From Endozoicomonas sp. SCSIO W0465 (GTDB lineage: Bacteria > Pseudomonadota > Gammaproteobacteria > Pseudomonadales > Endozoicomonadaceae): a stretch of DNA of 64,000 nucleotides. Under the pieces are notes generated by a model. It was not told where the DNA came from. It saw nothing but the letters and a program-made list of their open reading frames with translations, and searched no databases. The position numbers and the translations under genes were made by a program. This document shows positions 1 to 9,317 of this stretch, one piece after another (position 1 is the stretch's first letter; every line of letters begins with the position of its first letter). The stretch lies in NCBI RefSeq assembly GCF_023716865.1, contig NZ_CP092417.1, positions 4,194,001 through 4,258,000 of the forward strand, read 5' to 3'.

Positions 1-1080
1 CGGTCTGAACGCCAGCATACGTAACAGGGCCATTTCAAAGCCACCACGAGGATCCGGGGCCAGAGGCAGGTCTTTCTTGCCAACCAGGCCAATCTGGTAA
101 TACAGTTGCACATCCTCTGCTGTCATTGAAGATGCCAGCTCAATGACCTGCTCACGATCACCCTGACTGTTATCAACGGCATCCGGTACCGCCTGGGCAA
201 TAGCTACCCGGTGCAACAGAGACAGCATGTCATCCAGTACCGCCAGATAATCCGGTGAATGTTCTGCCAGAGAGGAAACAGAACTCAGAATATGGGCCGC
301 ATCTGCCGTCGACAGCGCCATTACCATTTTCATCACCTGCCCCTGGTCAATGGTACCCAGCATGGCCCCAACTTCAGCCTCGCTGACACGACCATTGCCA
401 AAGGCAATGGCCTGATCCGTCAGGCTCAGGGCATCACGCATACTGCCATCGGCAGCACGAGCCAGCTGCCACAGGGCCGCAACATCACAGGCGACCTGCT
501 CCTGTCCAAGGATGTTTTCCAGATGACCGACAATGCGCTCTGGGGTCATGTTCTTCAGGCTGAACTGCAGACAGCGGGACAAAATAGTCACTGGTAACTT
601 CTGAGGATCGGTGGTTGCCAGCAGGAATTTCACATGGGGGGGCGGCTCTTCCAGCGTTTTCAACAGCGCATTAAAACTGTGCGCCGACAGCATGTGCACC
701 TCATCAATCAGATACACCTTATAGCGCCCACGGGTCGGCGCATACTGGACATTATCCAGCAATTCCCGGGTATCCTCCACCTTGGTTCTGGAGGCCGCGT
801 CCACTTCAATCAGATCGACAAAACGGCCATCATCAATCTCTTTACAGGCTGAACACTGACCGCAGGGGGTTGAACTGACACCCTGTTCACAATTCAGACA
901 CCTGGCAAAAATACGGGCAATGGTCGTCTTACCGACACCACGGGTACCGGTAAACAGGTAAGCATGATGAAGACGATCCTGATCCAGGGCATTAACCAGT
1001 GCCTGAAGAACATGAGACTGCCCTACCAGCTCTTTGAAAGAACGGGGTCGCCATTTGCGTGCAAGAACCTGATAGCTCAT
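1..1080 (-). CDS. dnaX: DNA polymerase III subunit gamma/tau, N-terminal part (runs off the window)
   Basis: This is the ATPase of the clamp loader that places the sliding clamp on DNA during replication. Reading the minus strand from the ATG at 1080 gives MSYQVLARKWRPRSF, then a Walker A motif (GTRGVGKTT), a four-cysteine zinc module (CLNC...CGQCSAC), the Walker B segment LIDEVHM and the SRC sensor region (TILSRCLQF). These are in the order and spacing of bacterial DnaX. About 360 residues are visible; the tau-specific C-terminus lies outside the window. The gene is preceded on the same strand by the SRP RNA. Identification is secure from sequence motifs. Confidence 0.97.
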   Translation of the reverse strand, partial: MSYQVLARKWRPRSFKELVGQSHVLQALVNALDQDRLHHAYLFTGTRGVGKTTIARIFARCLNCEQGVSSTPCGQCSACKEIDDGRFVDLIEVDAASRTKVEDTRELLDNVQYAPTRGRYKVYLIDEVHMLSAHSFNALLKTLEEPPPHVKFLLATTDPQKLPVTILSRCLQFSLKNMTPERIVGHLENILGQEQVACDVAALWQLARAADGSMRDALSLTDQAIAFGNGRVSEAEVGAMLGTIDQGQVMKMVMALSTADAAHILSSVSSLAEHSPDYLAVLDDMLSLLHRVAIAQAVPDAVDNSQGDREQVIELASSMTAEDVQLYYQIGLVGKKDLPLAPDPRGGFEMALLRMLAFRP

Positions 1081-1218
1081 GTGAGTAGCGTCAATACCTG
1101 ATGTCAGAATAAAGAGTATCTATGCTAACCAAGAAGCCTTGAAATTGCACGATCAGGAAGTGTTTAAGTTGAGTTTGGAAGTGACTTTGAAGCGATAATC
1201 CGTGAATCCGGAAAAGAT

Positions 1219-1333
<115 letters not shown>

Positions 1334-1463
1334 ACAAAAGCCGGAACTTCGCGTCCCGATGCAGGGCATTCTGCATAAAACCCGATCTAACGTCAACTGC
1401 CAGCGTACACCTGACCATCATTTTACTGGGTAAAAAGAAAAATCAAATCCGGCTAACCGAACA

Positions 1464-2648
1464 TCAGGCAGCACTGAGCTGATAGCCAAAGGTTTTCTTT
1501 AACCGCTCTATATAGGCCTTATCACGGCACAGTGTCTTGCCAGGACTGTCTGAAAGCTTGGCAACGGGAGCCCCATTCAACTCCGTTAATTTCAGGACAA
1601 TATTGGGTGCCTGAAAGCCCATATCATTGGTGAGATAGGTACCGATCCCAAAGCTGACATTGATGTTGCCGGCAAACCACTGATGGATAGCCAACGCCTT
1701 ATCGAAGTTCAGTTTGTCACTGAACACCAGATGTTTGGTGCGCGGGTCAATGCCCAGTCGGCGGTAGTGGTCAAGAGCCAGCTCTCCCCAGGCAAAAGGG
1801 TCACCGGAATCATGCCGCATCCCCTGGTAGGCATTGGCCAACTCAACATCAAAATCCTTCAGAAAGGCTTCCATACTGATCGTATCAGTCAGTGCGATAC
1901 CGAGCTGGCCTTTGTATTCATCCAACCAGACCTTCAAGGCATCCTTCTGACTGGTTCGCAGGCTCTTGCCCAGCACCTGATGGGACTGCAACCACTCGTG
2001 AGCCATGGTTCCCACCGGTTTTAATCCAAGCGTTCTTGCCAGATTCAGATTGCTGGTACCCATAAAATTATCTGGCAGCCGATGCTTCAGGCTTTCCACC
2101 ACATGGTAATGCCAGTTCCTTGAAAACCGCCGACGGGTACCAAAGTCAACCAGGGCAAACCCACTATCATCCGGAAGCTGATTCAGCTTCACATCAAGAC
2201 GGTGCTGACCCCGGGCAACAACATCAACCTGATCGCCCTGACCATAAAAGCTGTGACCATGAAGCTCACTGATAATCGCCAGAAGAAAAATTTCGAAATG
2301 CGTTATTTCACTCCAGAGTCCTTCAACCACCAGTGACAATTGACCATTACGCTGTTCAATGGTGACCGCGCGCGGGTCAAGCCGAAAGCGTTCAAGGTAC
2401 TCGATAAAATCATCAGTAATAAATGGCAGAGTAGACAGCCATTCAAGCTCTTCTGAACTCAGGCGCAGCTCACCCAGAAACCCGCACTGCCTTTTCAGCT
2501 GTTTTTTGGATACTGCCAACGGACTGTCAGTCCGGGAATGAAACTCCATACGCGCCCAGGCATCCGGATAGCGATGCACCATCGACTGCTGCATGGTGTA
2601 CTTATACAAGTCAGTATCAAGAAGGGAGGGAATAATCGGGCTATCCAT
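1464..2648 (-). CDS. pncB: Nicotinate phosphoribosyltransferase
   Basis: Converts nicotinate and PRPP to nicotinate mononucleotide in NAD salvage (Preiss-Handler route), a cytosolic reaction. The protein has 394 residues, close to the family's usual length. It begins with the typical LLDTDLYKYTMQQSMVHRYPDA segment and carries the DFGTRRRFS loop, the GTSNLNLARTLGL stretch and the GTMAHEW segment that holds the family's phosphorylatable histidine. The C-terminal FSDKLNFDKAL and FGIGTYLTND segments are also conserved. It starts 11 nt after the pncA stop on the same strand, so the two probably share a transcript that supplies consecutive steps from nicotinamide to NaMN. Confidence 0.96.
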   Translation of the reverse strand: MDSPIIPSLLDTDLYKYTMQQSMVHRYPDAWARMEFHSRTDSPLAVSKKQLKRQCGFLGELRLSSEELEWLSTLPFITDDFIEYLERFRLDPRAVTIEQRNGQLSLVVEGLWSEITHFEIFLLAIISELHGHSFYGQGDQVDVVARGQHRLDVKLNQLPDDSGFALVDFGTRRRFSRNWHYHVVESLKHRLPDNFMGTSNLNLARTLGLKPVGTMAHEWLQSHQVLGKSLRTSQKDALKVWLDEYKGQLGIALTDTISMEAFLKDFDVELANAYQGMRHDSGDPFAWGELALDHYRRLGIDPRTKHLVFSDKLNFDKALAIHQWFAGNINVSFGIGTYLTNDMGFQAPNIVLKLTELNGAPVAKLSDSPGKTLCRDKAYIERLKKTFGYQLSAA

Positions 2649-2659
2649 AGATCTTTCCT

Positions 2660-3334
2660 TCAGATAGCGTTGGCATGACTGATCGTGTCAGCAATAGTCA
2701 GGTCGCTGGAACTTTCTACCAGTATAATACCGGCGGCTTGCAGCTCGGCAATAGCGCCTGCAACCGAGGATTCAGCCAGGCCACGGGTGGCAGCACGATT
2801 GACATACACCTGAAACCCCGCTCGCTGGAGCTGCAACGCCGTGGTTTTCACACAGAAGTCAAGTGCCAGCCCACCAACGACGACAGTGGCAACGCCTTTA
2901 TGCTTTAAAAATTCGATAACGCCCGTACTCAGCTTCTCTTCCAGATCATGAAAGCAGGCACCGTATGGGTGAATATCTGCCTCAACGCCCTTCCAGACGA
3001 AATAATCATAATCCGTAACATCGGGAAGCCCATCCACCAGCTCAAAACCTTCTGTCCCGGGGACGGCGTGTCGATTCCAGCGCAAGTCAACATTTTTATA
3101 GCCAGTTATCGGCGTCAACTGTGGGTACTCTTTCATCGCTACCCACACCGCATTGGCCGGATGAGCGTCCTTGGACCCCACACGAATACCAGCCAACCGG
3201 GCCTGACGATTCAGCTCTCCAGCAATCTGGTGACCATCCGGAACCGGCAACTCATCCGGGCAAAGTGGGGTGAAACACTTCTGGGCATCCACATCAAAAG
3301 CGGCAACGGTCTCCCTCGACCCAATGGAATACAT
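2660..3334 (-). CDS. pncA: Nicotinamidase (isochorismatase-like cysteine hydrolase)
   Basis: Deamidates nicotinamide to nicotinate, the substrate of the adjacent PncB. Visible family features are the N-terminal catalytic aspartate (AFDVDAQKCFTP), a metal-site-like DAHPAN segment and the nucleophile region GGLALDFCVKTTA with the catalytic cysteine. I place the start at the internal ATG (MYSIGSRET, 224 residues), because the catalytic Asp then falls near position 13 as in characterised nicotinamidases. An upstream ATG at 3373 would add 13 residues and would cover half of the dyad at 3369-3386. The gene is divergent from the NrtR-like gene and heads a pncA-pncB unit. The start choice is uncertain; the function is fairly firm. 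Confidence 0.88.
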   Translation of the reverse strand: MYSIGSRETVAAFDVDAQKCFTPLCPDELPVPDGHQIAGELNRQARLAGIRVGSKDAHPANAVWVAMKEYPQLTPITGYKNVDLRWNRHAVPGTEGFELVDGLPDVTDYDYFVWKGVEADIHPYGACFHDLEEKLSTGVIEFLKHKGVATVVVGGLALDFCVKTTALQLQRAGFQVYVNRAATRGLAESSVAGAIAELQAAGIILVESSSDLTIADTISHANAI

Positions 3335-3368
3335 TATTTTCACCGTGACAAAAGGAATCTGGTTCACT

Positions 3369-3386
3369 AACATAGTGAATTATGTT
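3369..3386. promoter_or_regulatory. Dyad between pncA and the NrtR-like gene (candidate operator)
   Basis: The sequence AACATA-N6-TATGTT is a perfect 6-bp inverted repeat with a 6-nt spacer. It sits between the divergent pncA and NrtR-like genes, upstream of the preferred pncA start and about 42 nt upstream of the regulator's start. NrtR proteins commonly bind such palindromes next to NAD genes. Assignment as the operator is inference; no second copy was checked elsewhere. Confidence 0.4.
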
Positions 3387-3428
3387 CCCTAACCTGTCAA
3401 CCAGAGCATTACCAATAAGGATCCGGCA

Positions 3429-4199
3429 ATGAGCTTTCAGCCAATAAAGAGCCTTCAGCCGGTAAAGAGCCTTCAGCCGGTAAAGAGCCTTCAGCCGGTA
3501 AAAGGCCATCAGTCAATAAAAAACCTGAATACGGCACTTATCTCTGTCGACCTGGTTGCGTTTCAGCTCAGTCAGAACAACAGACTTCAGGTCCTTGTCC
3601 ATCAGTTACCGGAAAACGAACACCCTCAACTTCCGGCAGGCAGAATTGAGCCCGAGCATGACAACTGCCTGGAAGATACCGCAAAACGACAGCTGAGCAG
3701 GCTAACTACCGAGCCTGCTACTTATTTCGAGCAGGTGATTACTATTGGTGACAACAGGCGGGATTCCAGAGGCTGGTCATTAACCGTCGTTTACTATGTG
3801 CTGCTTCGCCCGGCTGATGAGCAATCATTACAATCCGGAGCTACGTGGATTGATATTGAAAATGGTCAACCTGCAACGCCACTGGCTTACGACCACACTC
3901 AACTGGTAATGGAAGCGCTGGAACGATTAAGAAATAAAATACAGTACAGTGCGCTACCTATTTACCTGCTTCCGAAGGCGTTCACGTTATCAGATATCCC
4001 AAATGTCTTTTCCGTTATCCTCGGCAAGGCACCACCTATGCGTTCTATCAGGAACCGATTTCTTAACTCTGACCTGCTTCAGGACACGGGCAAAAAACGG
4101 TACGGTAGCAACAGGCCTGCAACCCTTTACCAGGTTAACAAGCATTCCGACAACTTGCTTTTTGATCGACTTTACCTGACAACCCGAGCCGAAAAATAA
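3429..4199 (+). CDS. nrtR: NrtR-like transcriptional regulator (degenerate Nudix domain plus winged helix)
   Basis: 256 residues. Residues about 35-160 form a Nudix-like domain (ALISVDLVAFQL, then LPAGRIEP). The Nudix box is broken: where active enzymes have RELxEE this protein has RQLSRL, so the metal-binding glutamates are missing. The remaining about 95 residues (LPKAFTLSDIPNVFSVILG through RPATLYQV) match the winged-helix part of NrtR, a family that represses NAD biosynthesis genes and responds to ADP-ribose. Location beside pncA-pncB supports this role. The N-terminus is odd: five consecutive six-residue units (SFQPIK, three times SLQPVK, GHQSIK) encoded by an 18-bp tandem repeat. No other ATG is available before the Nudix domain, so the repeats seem to be translated. 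Confidence 0.83.
   Translation: MSFQPIKSLQPVKSLQPVKSLQPVKGHQSIKNLNTALISVDLVAFQLSQNNRLQVLVHQLPENEHPQLPAGRIEPEHDNCLEDTAKRQLSRLTTEPATYFEQVITIGDNRRDSRGWSLTVVYYVLLRPADEQSLQSGATWIDIENGQPATPLAYDHTQLVMEALERLRNKIQYSALPIYLLPKAFTLSDIPNVFSVILGKAPPMRSIRNRFLNSDLLQDTGKKRYGSNRPATLYQVNKHSDNLLFDRLYLTTRAEK
3431..3520 (+). repeat. 18-bp tandem repeat, five units, in the 5' end of the NrtR-like gene
   Basis: Five head-to-tail 18-bp units start at 3431, 3449, 3467, 3485 and 3503. Units 2-4 are identical (GAGCCTTCAGCCGGTAAA); units 1 and 5 are degenerate. The period is a multiple of three, so copy-number changes would keep the reading frame. Confidence 0.95.
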
Positions 4200-4381
4200 A
4201 AAACCGGGAACTCATATCAAAGGCAGTCTGTCTTGAGGCTTCAGGAAATTGGTATTGACCTTGAATAGAAAAACGCAGCGGCTAAGCAGGAACACGGTCA
4301 GTGAGTCACTGGTTAGAGTCATAGTGATGTGTGGCAACGGAATTACCAGCAAATGCAACTGTGATTATTATCAGATATCAG

Positions 4382-4401
4382 ACTGCCACCTGCGTGGCAG
4401 T
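4382..4401. terminator. Perfect 8-bp hairpin between convergent genes
   Basis: ACTGCCAC-CTGC-GTGGCAGT lies between the convergent NrtR-like gene and the enoyl-CoA hydratase-family gene. It could stop transcription from either side. The T-tract is weak on both strands, so it is only a candidate. Confidence 0.45.
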
Positions 4402-4410
4402 GTTTATCCA

Positions 4411-5508
4411 TCAGAGATCGTGAAGCGGATTCTCAGGCCAGGGTGAACTGAACAATTGATTCAATGTTTGTTCATCGATCTGATCAACGGCTTTGTATTT
4501 CCACTGCGGATTCTTATCCTTCTCTACCAGTAGAGACCGAACCCCTTCGCAGAAATCACCATTGAGTACAGTATTCACCGACAGAGCCAACTCACTCTGA
4601 AATACCTCTTTAAGCGACATGTACCTGGCTTCCTGTAACTGTCGGTAGCCAATAGCCGCTGACAGTGGAGAACCATTAAGTGCCGTCTTTCTGGCCGCCA
4701 GCAACCAGTCATCTTCGGTCTCAAGAGTAGCAAGGGCAGATATCACACCGGCCAGTGATGGCTGATCCATCAACCCGGCAATTAAGTCCCTGTGCTCACG
4801 AACCTTGGAATATGGCAACCACCCTGCACTTTTTTCCCTGTATTTCTGTATAACCCTATAGACAACAGTGTGAGCTTCAGAGGTGTTCCAGTCAGCCTGC
4901 TGCAGAGACTCCAGAACATTGTCACGAAAGGCATGGTCAATAAAACGGTTAGCAAGGTCAACATAGATCGCATCAGCCGCGTTAAGCCGACACCCGGTCA
5001 GTGCCATGAACAGGCCCAGCCCGGCAGGCAGATGGTTGAGAATCCAGCTTCCGGCAACGTCCGGATAAAGGCCGATACTGATTTCAGGCATGGCCAGCAT
5101 TGAGGTATCGGTCACTATCCTGAAATCAGCACCCGCCATCAGACCAATACCGCCCCCCATGACTATGCCATTTCCCCAGCAGATAACGGGCTTGGGATAG
5201 GCGTGAATCATGTAGTCAACACGATACTCGGTTGCAAAAAAATGAGCAGGAACCTCAGGCTTGCCATCAATCACAGCCTGCCTCAGCGCCCGCACATCAC
5301 CACCGGCACAAAATGCCTTTTCGCCGCTACCCTGCATAAACAGGGCAACAATATCATCATTATCACGCCAGTAAGATAATTGGCTTAGCAGTAAGTCAAT
5401 CATGGATTGATTTAATGCATTCAATGCTTTTTCAGCATTCAGCGTGATCAGACCTATCTTTTTATTATCCCGGGCACTCAGTTCGGAAAACAGAACGTCA
5501 GCGGCCAT
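4411..5508 (-). CDS. Enoyl-CoA hydratase/isomerase family protein, probably 3-hydroxyisobutyryl-CoA hydrolase
   Basis: 365 residues, longer than a simple crotonase and typical of the 3-hydroxyisobutyryl-CoA hydrolase branch that acts in valine breakdown. The crotonase core is clear: ITLNAEKALNALN, the oxyanion-hole segments FCAGGDVRAL and GGGIGLMAGADFRI, and the MPEISIGLYPDVAGSW segment characteristic of this branch. The start is the ATG at 5508 because GGAGGGG lies 8 nt upstream; the frame is open 32 codons further but without such a site. It follows the M16 protease gene on the same strand with a 65-nt gap. No valine-pathway neighbours are present, so the exact substrate is inferred from family length and motifs. 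Confidence 0.85.
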   Translation of the reverse strand: MAADVLFSELSARDNKKIGLITLNAEKALNALNQSMIDLLLSQLSYWRDNDDIVALFMQGSGEKAFCAGGDVRALRQAVIDGKPEVPAHFFATEYRVDYMIHAYPKPVICWGNGIVMGGGIGLMAGADFRIVTDTSMLAMPEISIGLYPDVAGSWILNHLPAGLGLFMALTGCRLNAADAIYVDLANRFIDHAFRDNVLESLQQADWNTSEAHTVVYRVIQKYREKSAGWLPYSKVREHRDLIAGLMDQPSLAGVISALATLETEDDWLLAARKTALNGSPLSAAIGYRQLQEARYMSLKEVFQSELALSVNTVLNGDFCEGVRSLLVEKDKNPQWKYKAVDQIDEQTLNQLFSSPWPENPLHDL

Positions 5509-5573
5509 ATAAATTACCCCTCCATATCCGTTGGGAAAAGCATATGTAACGAAGTCTTGATTATCAATGAAAA

Positions 5574-8435
5574 CTACTCGCTGACCGGTAGATCCTTCAG
5601 ACAATCAATGGTATTGCATTCGATTCTGCCCGTCTCCTTCCGGTACGTTTTTTTGTGCGGTTCACCAAACGAACGGATAACCAGCTTTCCGTTGTTTTCC
5701 ATCAGCCTTGCCAGTGCAGACTCCATATCCACAGGCTTGAGTTTGCCAATTTCATCGGCAATCTTCACTCTATTGTCAAAATCCAGCTCGCCACTGGTAA
5801 TGCCCTGCCAGAAACGACCGTTACGTTCATCCATATTGTCGTCTTTCTTCAGCAAGTCACCGATCAGTCCCTGACGATACTGCTCCAACTCCTGATCGGT
5901 CAGTTCTGCCAACATGACTTTTTGATCCGTTAAAAATTGCTCTACACGACCTTCGATGCCGATAGGGTCGAGCATTGGCGATTGCACAACAAAAATGACA
6001 CCAGGGTGTTTTTCAAATGGCCGGGGTCCGGCAAACACCACATAACCCAGCTGCTGCTCAGTACGCAGACTGTTAAAAAAAGGATTTGCCAGAAGACGGC
6101 CCAACAAGGCATACCGGGCCCGCTCCCGATTATCAGTCTCGGGAATCTGGTAATAACTGATCAGCATTGAGTCATCGTGCTCAATATCCCTGTTCAGAAC
6201 ACGGTTTGTCTCTCCCAGCAGATGGAAAGGCAAGTCAAAGCGGTCCCGACGGTTATGCTCATTCAGTAATACCGATTCCACCATGGAAGACAGTGTTAAC
6301 GCCTCCTGCTTACTGTGGTTGCCATAAACCAGCATTTCTATATGAATCTGCTGATAAAAGGCATGAGCATACTGGATCAATTGCTCATAAGTGACATTTT
6401 CAGCCGCGTTCAACAGAACTTCATCTTCAGGATAAGAAGGATAGGTTGCCTGGCTAAGCGCATCCATTCCCAATCGGTAAGGCGCATGGAATTTCTTATT
6501 TTTCAGCCCTCTGACCAGCACTGCCTTTTCCTGTTCAAAAGCACTTTTCTCAGGCTTGAACGTTGCTATTGCCTTGAGAATATCTTTCAGCAGAACGGCC
6601 TGTTTGTCCTGATATCCGGCAAGGCTGATTAACAGTCCCCGCCGACCGGCAGTAATGCTGTAGTTAAGACCCGCCTCCCTGGCCGGATAGCCATATTCAT
6701 TGAGACTTCTGGACAGCAGGGATTTGTAAATCTGGATCAATACATTATCGTCAGGGGTGGCTGAAGCAGCCGGTGTAGAAATCATCACCCGCACATTCCC
6801 GCGGGGCATATTGAAACTGGTATCGGTCAGGCTCCATACCCGTAACCCCTGCTCTTCAAGAATAACCGATGGCTTGCTAGCCTGACCGCTTTCATGCAGT
6901 TCAAGGTTATTCGCGATAAAAGGGTTAGGCTCAGGTATCGTCAGTGATTGTCGTTCAATTGGGGACTTCAGCCGTTTGACCAGCTGATCTGACAGGGGCT
7001 GAATGCTGTATTTCGTCTCAAAATACGGCTCAACCTTATCAGTAAACAGATCCCCGGCAATGACCACCTGACGCAGATTTTCCGGAGTCATGCTGGCCAG
7101 ATAACCAGAGATCAGCTCAGGATCATAGGCGTCGTAGAGATAATTTGCTTCAAGCAGATGCTCCGGTGGCAAATAGTGCATTCTGGCTGCCAGCCCTGAG
7201 ACTGTCTGCTGCGGATTACGGTCTTCCTGAAAGCGAAAGGCCAACTCGGCAATTTGTTTGCTCTCCTCATAAAGCCATGGCTGGAGACCTTTTTTACTAA
7301 TAAGGTCAAGATAGTCAAACACCATTGCTGTGATCTCATCCACCTGAGTCAATCCTTCAGGGGTCAACTCCATGCGCACGGTAAACTCACTGTACTCATT
7401 GGGAAGGTCACTGCTGTAGGCAGCCAGGGAATCAATCAGGCCGCGTTCTTTTAACAAACTGTGCAAACTGCCTTTGCCCTCATAACCGATGATTCGGGCA
7501 AGGTAGCCCAGCGGCTTGATATGGTAAAAAGGCTGGGCACTGGGCACCGGAAAACTTAAAGACAGAACCCGGGTATCCTTTAATGGCACAATATTGATCC
7601 GGACCTGAAGCTCATCCCGGGTGTAGGGCTGTTTGCCAATGGTCAAGTCGGGCTTTGCTCCTGATGGTACCGCTGAAAAAGCGCTATTAACCCAATGCTC
7701 AAGCGTGTTCAGCGGTTCTTTTCCATAAACAACAACCCCCATATTGGCAGCAACATAATATTGGTCATGAAAATCCTTTAACGACCGCCAGAGCTGACCG
7801 TCACGATTATGCAGAGTGTCAAGACTGCCTATATTAAACCGGCTCTTCGGGTGCCCCGGATTCGACGTTGCATTAAGTGCCATAAAGAGACGCCACCCAT
7901 CCTCTCTGGCATGCAGACGGTACTCTGAATCTACTGCATTTTTTTCCCGCTCTACATAGTTCGGGTCCAGCCTGGGGGCGATAAAAAACTGGGCAAGGCG
8001 GTCCAGCGCTGGCTGCAACTGGTCGCTGTTAATGTCAAAATAGTAATTAGTCCGTACATCCGTAGTATAAGCGTTACTGTTGCCGCCATTGGCACGGATA
8101 AATTCCGAGTAACTGTCTACATCCGGGTACTTTTCCGTCCCCATAAACAGCATATGCTCGAGAAAATGGGCAAGCCCAAGACGTTCATCAGGATCCTGGT
8201 AGCTACCAACATTAACATCGACTGCGGCAGCGGACTTATCGGTATCCGGGTCCGAAATCAGTAGCACCTTAAGACCATTGTCCAAGGTTATATAGCGATA
8301 ATCCCGGTCATCAGCAGGGCTTTTTATCACGTCTTGCGGGGTCACGAGGGCTTCTCTCTCCGTCGTCATTGAACAACCTGTTATTGAAACCATGGTTAAT
8401 ACTCCAGCAACCATTGACACCAGTTTTTTTAACAT
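5574..8435 (-). CDS. M16 (insulinase/pitrilysin) family zinc protease, lipoprotein
   Basis: 953 residues, the length of protease III/pitrilysin. A lipoprotein signal peptide is visible (MLKKLVSMVAGVLTM, lipobox SITGC), so the mature protein should be anchored to a membrane facing the periplasm. The inverted zinc motif HFLEHMLFMG (HxxEH) and the downstream NAVDSEY glutamate are intact, and the segment GGNSNAYTT typical of active M16A enzymes follows. The C-terminal half keeps RTEQQLGYVV. It probably degrades small peptides in the periplasm. E. coli Ptr has a cleavable rather than lipidated signal; lipidated versions are known in other gammaproteobacteria. Confidence 0.93.
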   Translation of the reverse strand: MLKKLVSMVAGVLTMVSITGCSMTTEREALVTPQDVIKSPADDRDYRYITLDNGLKVLLISDPDTDKSAAAVDVNVGSYQDPDERLGLAHFLEHMLFMGTEKYPDVDSYSEFIRANGGNSNAYTTDVRTNYYFDINSDQLQPALDRLAQFFIAPRLDPNYVEREKNAVDSEYRLHAREDGWRLFMALNATSNPGHPKSRFNIGSLDTLHNRDGQLWRSLKDFHDQYYVAANMGVVVYGKEPLNTLEHWVNSAFSAVPSGAKPDLTIGKQPYTRDELQVRINIVPLKDTRVLSLSFPVPSAQPFYHIKPLGYLARIIGYEGKGSLHSLLKERGLIDSLAAYSSDLPNEYSEFTVRMELTPEGLTQVDEITAMVFDYLDLISKKGLQPWLYEESKQIAELAFRFQEDRNPQQTVSGLAARMHYLPPEHLLEANYLYDAYDPELISGYLASMTPENLRQVVIAGDLFTDKVEPYFETKYSIQPLSDQLVKRLKSPIERQSLTIPEPNPFIANNLELHESGQASKPSVILEEQGLRVWSLTDTSFNMPRGNVRVMISTPAASATPDDNVLIQIYKSLLSRSLNEYGYPAREAGLNYSITAGRRGLLISLAGYQDKQAVLLKDILKAIATFKPEKSAFEQEKAVLVRGLKNKKFHAPYRLGMDALSQATYPSYPEDEVLLNAAENVTYEQLIQYAHAFYQQIHIEMLVYGNHSKQEALTLSSMVESVLLNEHNRRDRFDLPFHLLGETNRVLNRDIEHDDSMLISYYQIPETDNRERARYALLGRLLANPFFNSLRTEQQLGYVVFAGPRPFEKHPGVIFVVQSPMLDPIGIEGRVEQFLTDQKVMLAELTDQELEQYRQGLIGDLLKKDDNMDERNGRFWQGITSGELDFDNRVKIADEIGKLKPVDMESALARLMENNGKLVIRSFGEPHKKTYRKETGRIECNTIDCLKDLPVSE

Positions 8436-8641
8436 ATCAGCTTTTTCTCACATCAGGAGTTCATCAATGCAATAAATATCAGCATGTCGCATCTTTATGT
8501 GAACTACAACCGTTATACTATTTTCTTATTGATGTCTTCAGCGTGAAGCAGGCAAAAAACTACCTGATTACCACCGACCCTACGTCGTGAGCCAGCTGCT
8601 ATAATAAACGTCGATAGTCATGTGTTTTGGAGGTAAAACTG

Positions 8642-9180
8642 ATGTGTAAAAACACCATTCAGTTCCAAAAAGGCCTTGGCATTATGCAATTTCTGGCTAA
8701 TTACGGCAGTGAAGAGCAGTGTGAGAACGCGCTGTCCTCTTGGCGCTGGCCAGATGGCTTCCAATGCCCGAAGTGTGGCTCCCGCAGTTTCTGCAAGCTT
8801 CACCGGAAAGCTGAATTCCAGTGCAATTGCTGCCGTTGCCAAACCTCGCTTACCAGTAACACTATCTTTGACTCAACAAAGCTGCCTCTAGCTACCTGGT
8901 TTCTGGGTATCTATCTCGTCACCCAGAATAAAGCGGGGATTTCTTGCCTGACGCTTCATCGACAACTTGGCATTTCCTACAATGCCGCATTGCGCATGAA
9001 ACACAAACTCATGCAGGTCATGATGGAAAGAGATAACAGCTGGCAGTTGAGTGGTTTTGTTCAGATTGATGACGCCTATTGGGGCGGAGAGCGCCACGGA
9101 GGCCGCCGGGGCAGAGGCTCAGAGAACAAAGCCCCCTTCGTGGCCGCAGTTCAGACAGATGCTGATAACCACCCTATCTA
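8642..9180 (+). pseudogene. IS1595-family transposase, 5' fragment
   Basis: The N-terminal part has the two-CxxC zinc ribbon of IS1595 transposases (CPKCGS and CNCCRCQTS), the segment LPLATWFLGIYLVTQNKAGIS and the start of the DDE domain (VQIDDAYWGG followed by the basic GERHGGRRGRGS). GGAGG lies 8 nt upstream of the ATG at 8642. The frame is cut after NHPI by the inserted element; the remainder resumes with YMKFNAV at 13511. Removing the insertion and one 6-bp duplication restores a continuous frame. Confidence 0.88.
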
Positions 9181-9317
9181 GTTCTCGTCCAAAAACACAA
9201 CCAATTGAAAACTGTAGATTTTATCCTGAAAAATTAAGTGGAGCCCTACTGCTATCTGGCGACTAAACTTCCCAAGAGCAAGAAACATAAGGGATTGCCA
9301 AAAACAGAGGACTCCAA

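Noticed and set aside
4249..4446. 65-residue open frame between the NrtR-like gene and the hydratase-family gene
   Set aside because: No ribosome-binding site or motif, and it runs into the 3' end of the convergent gene.
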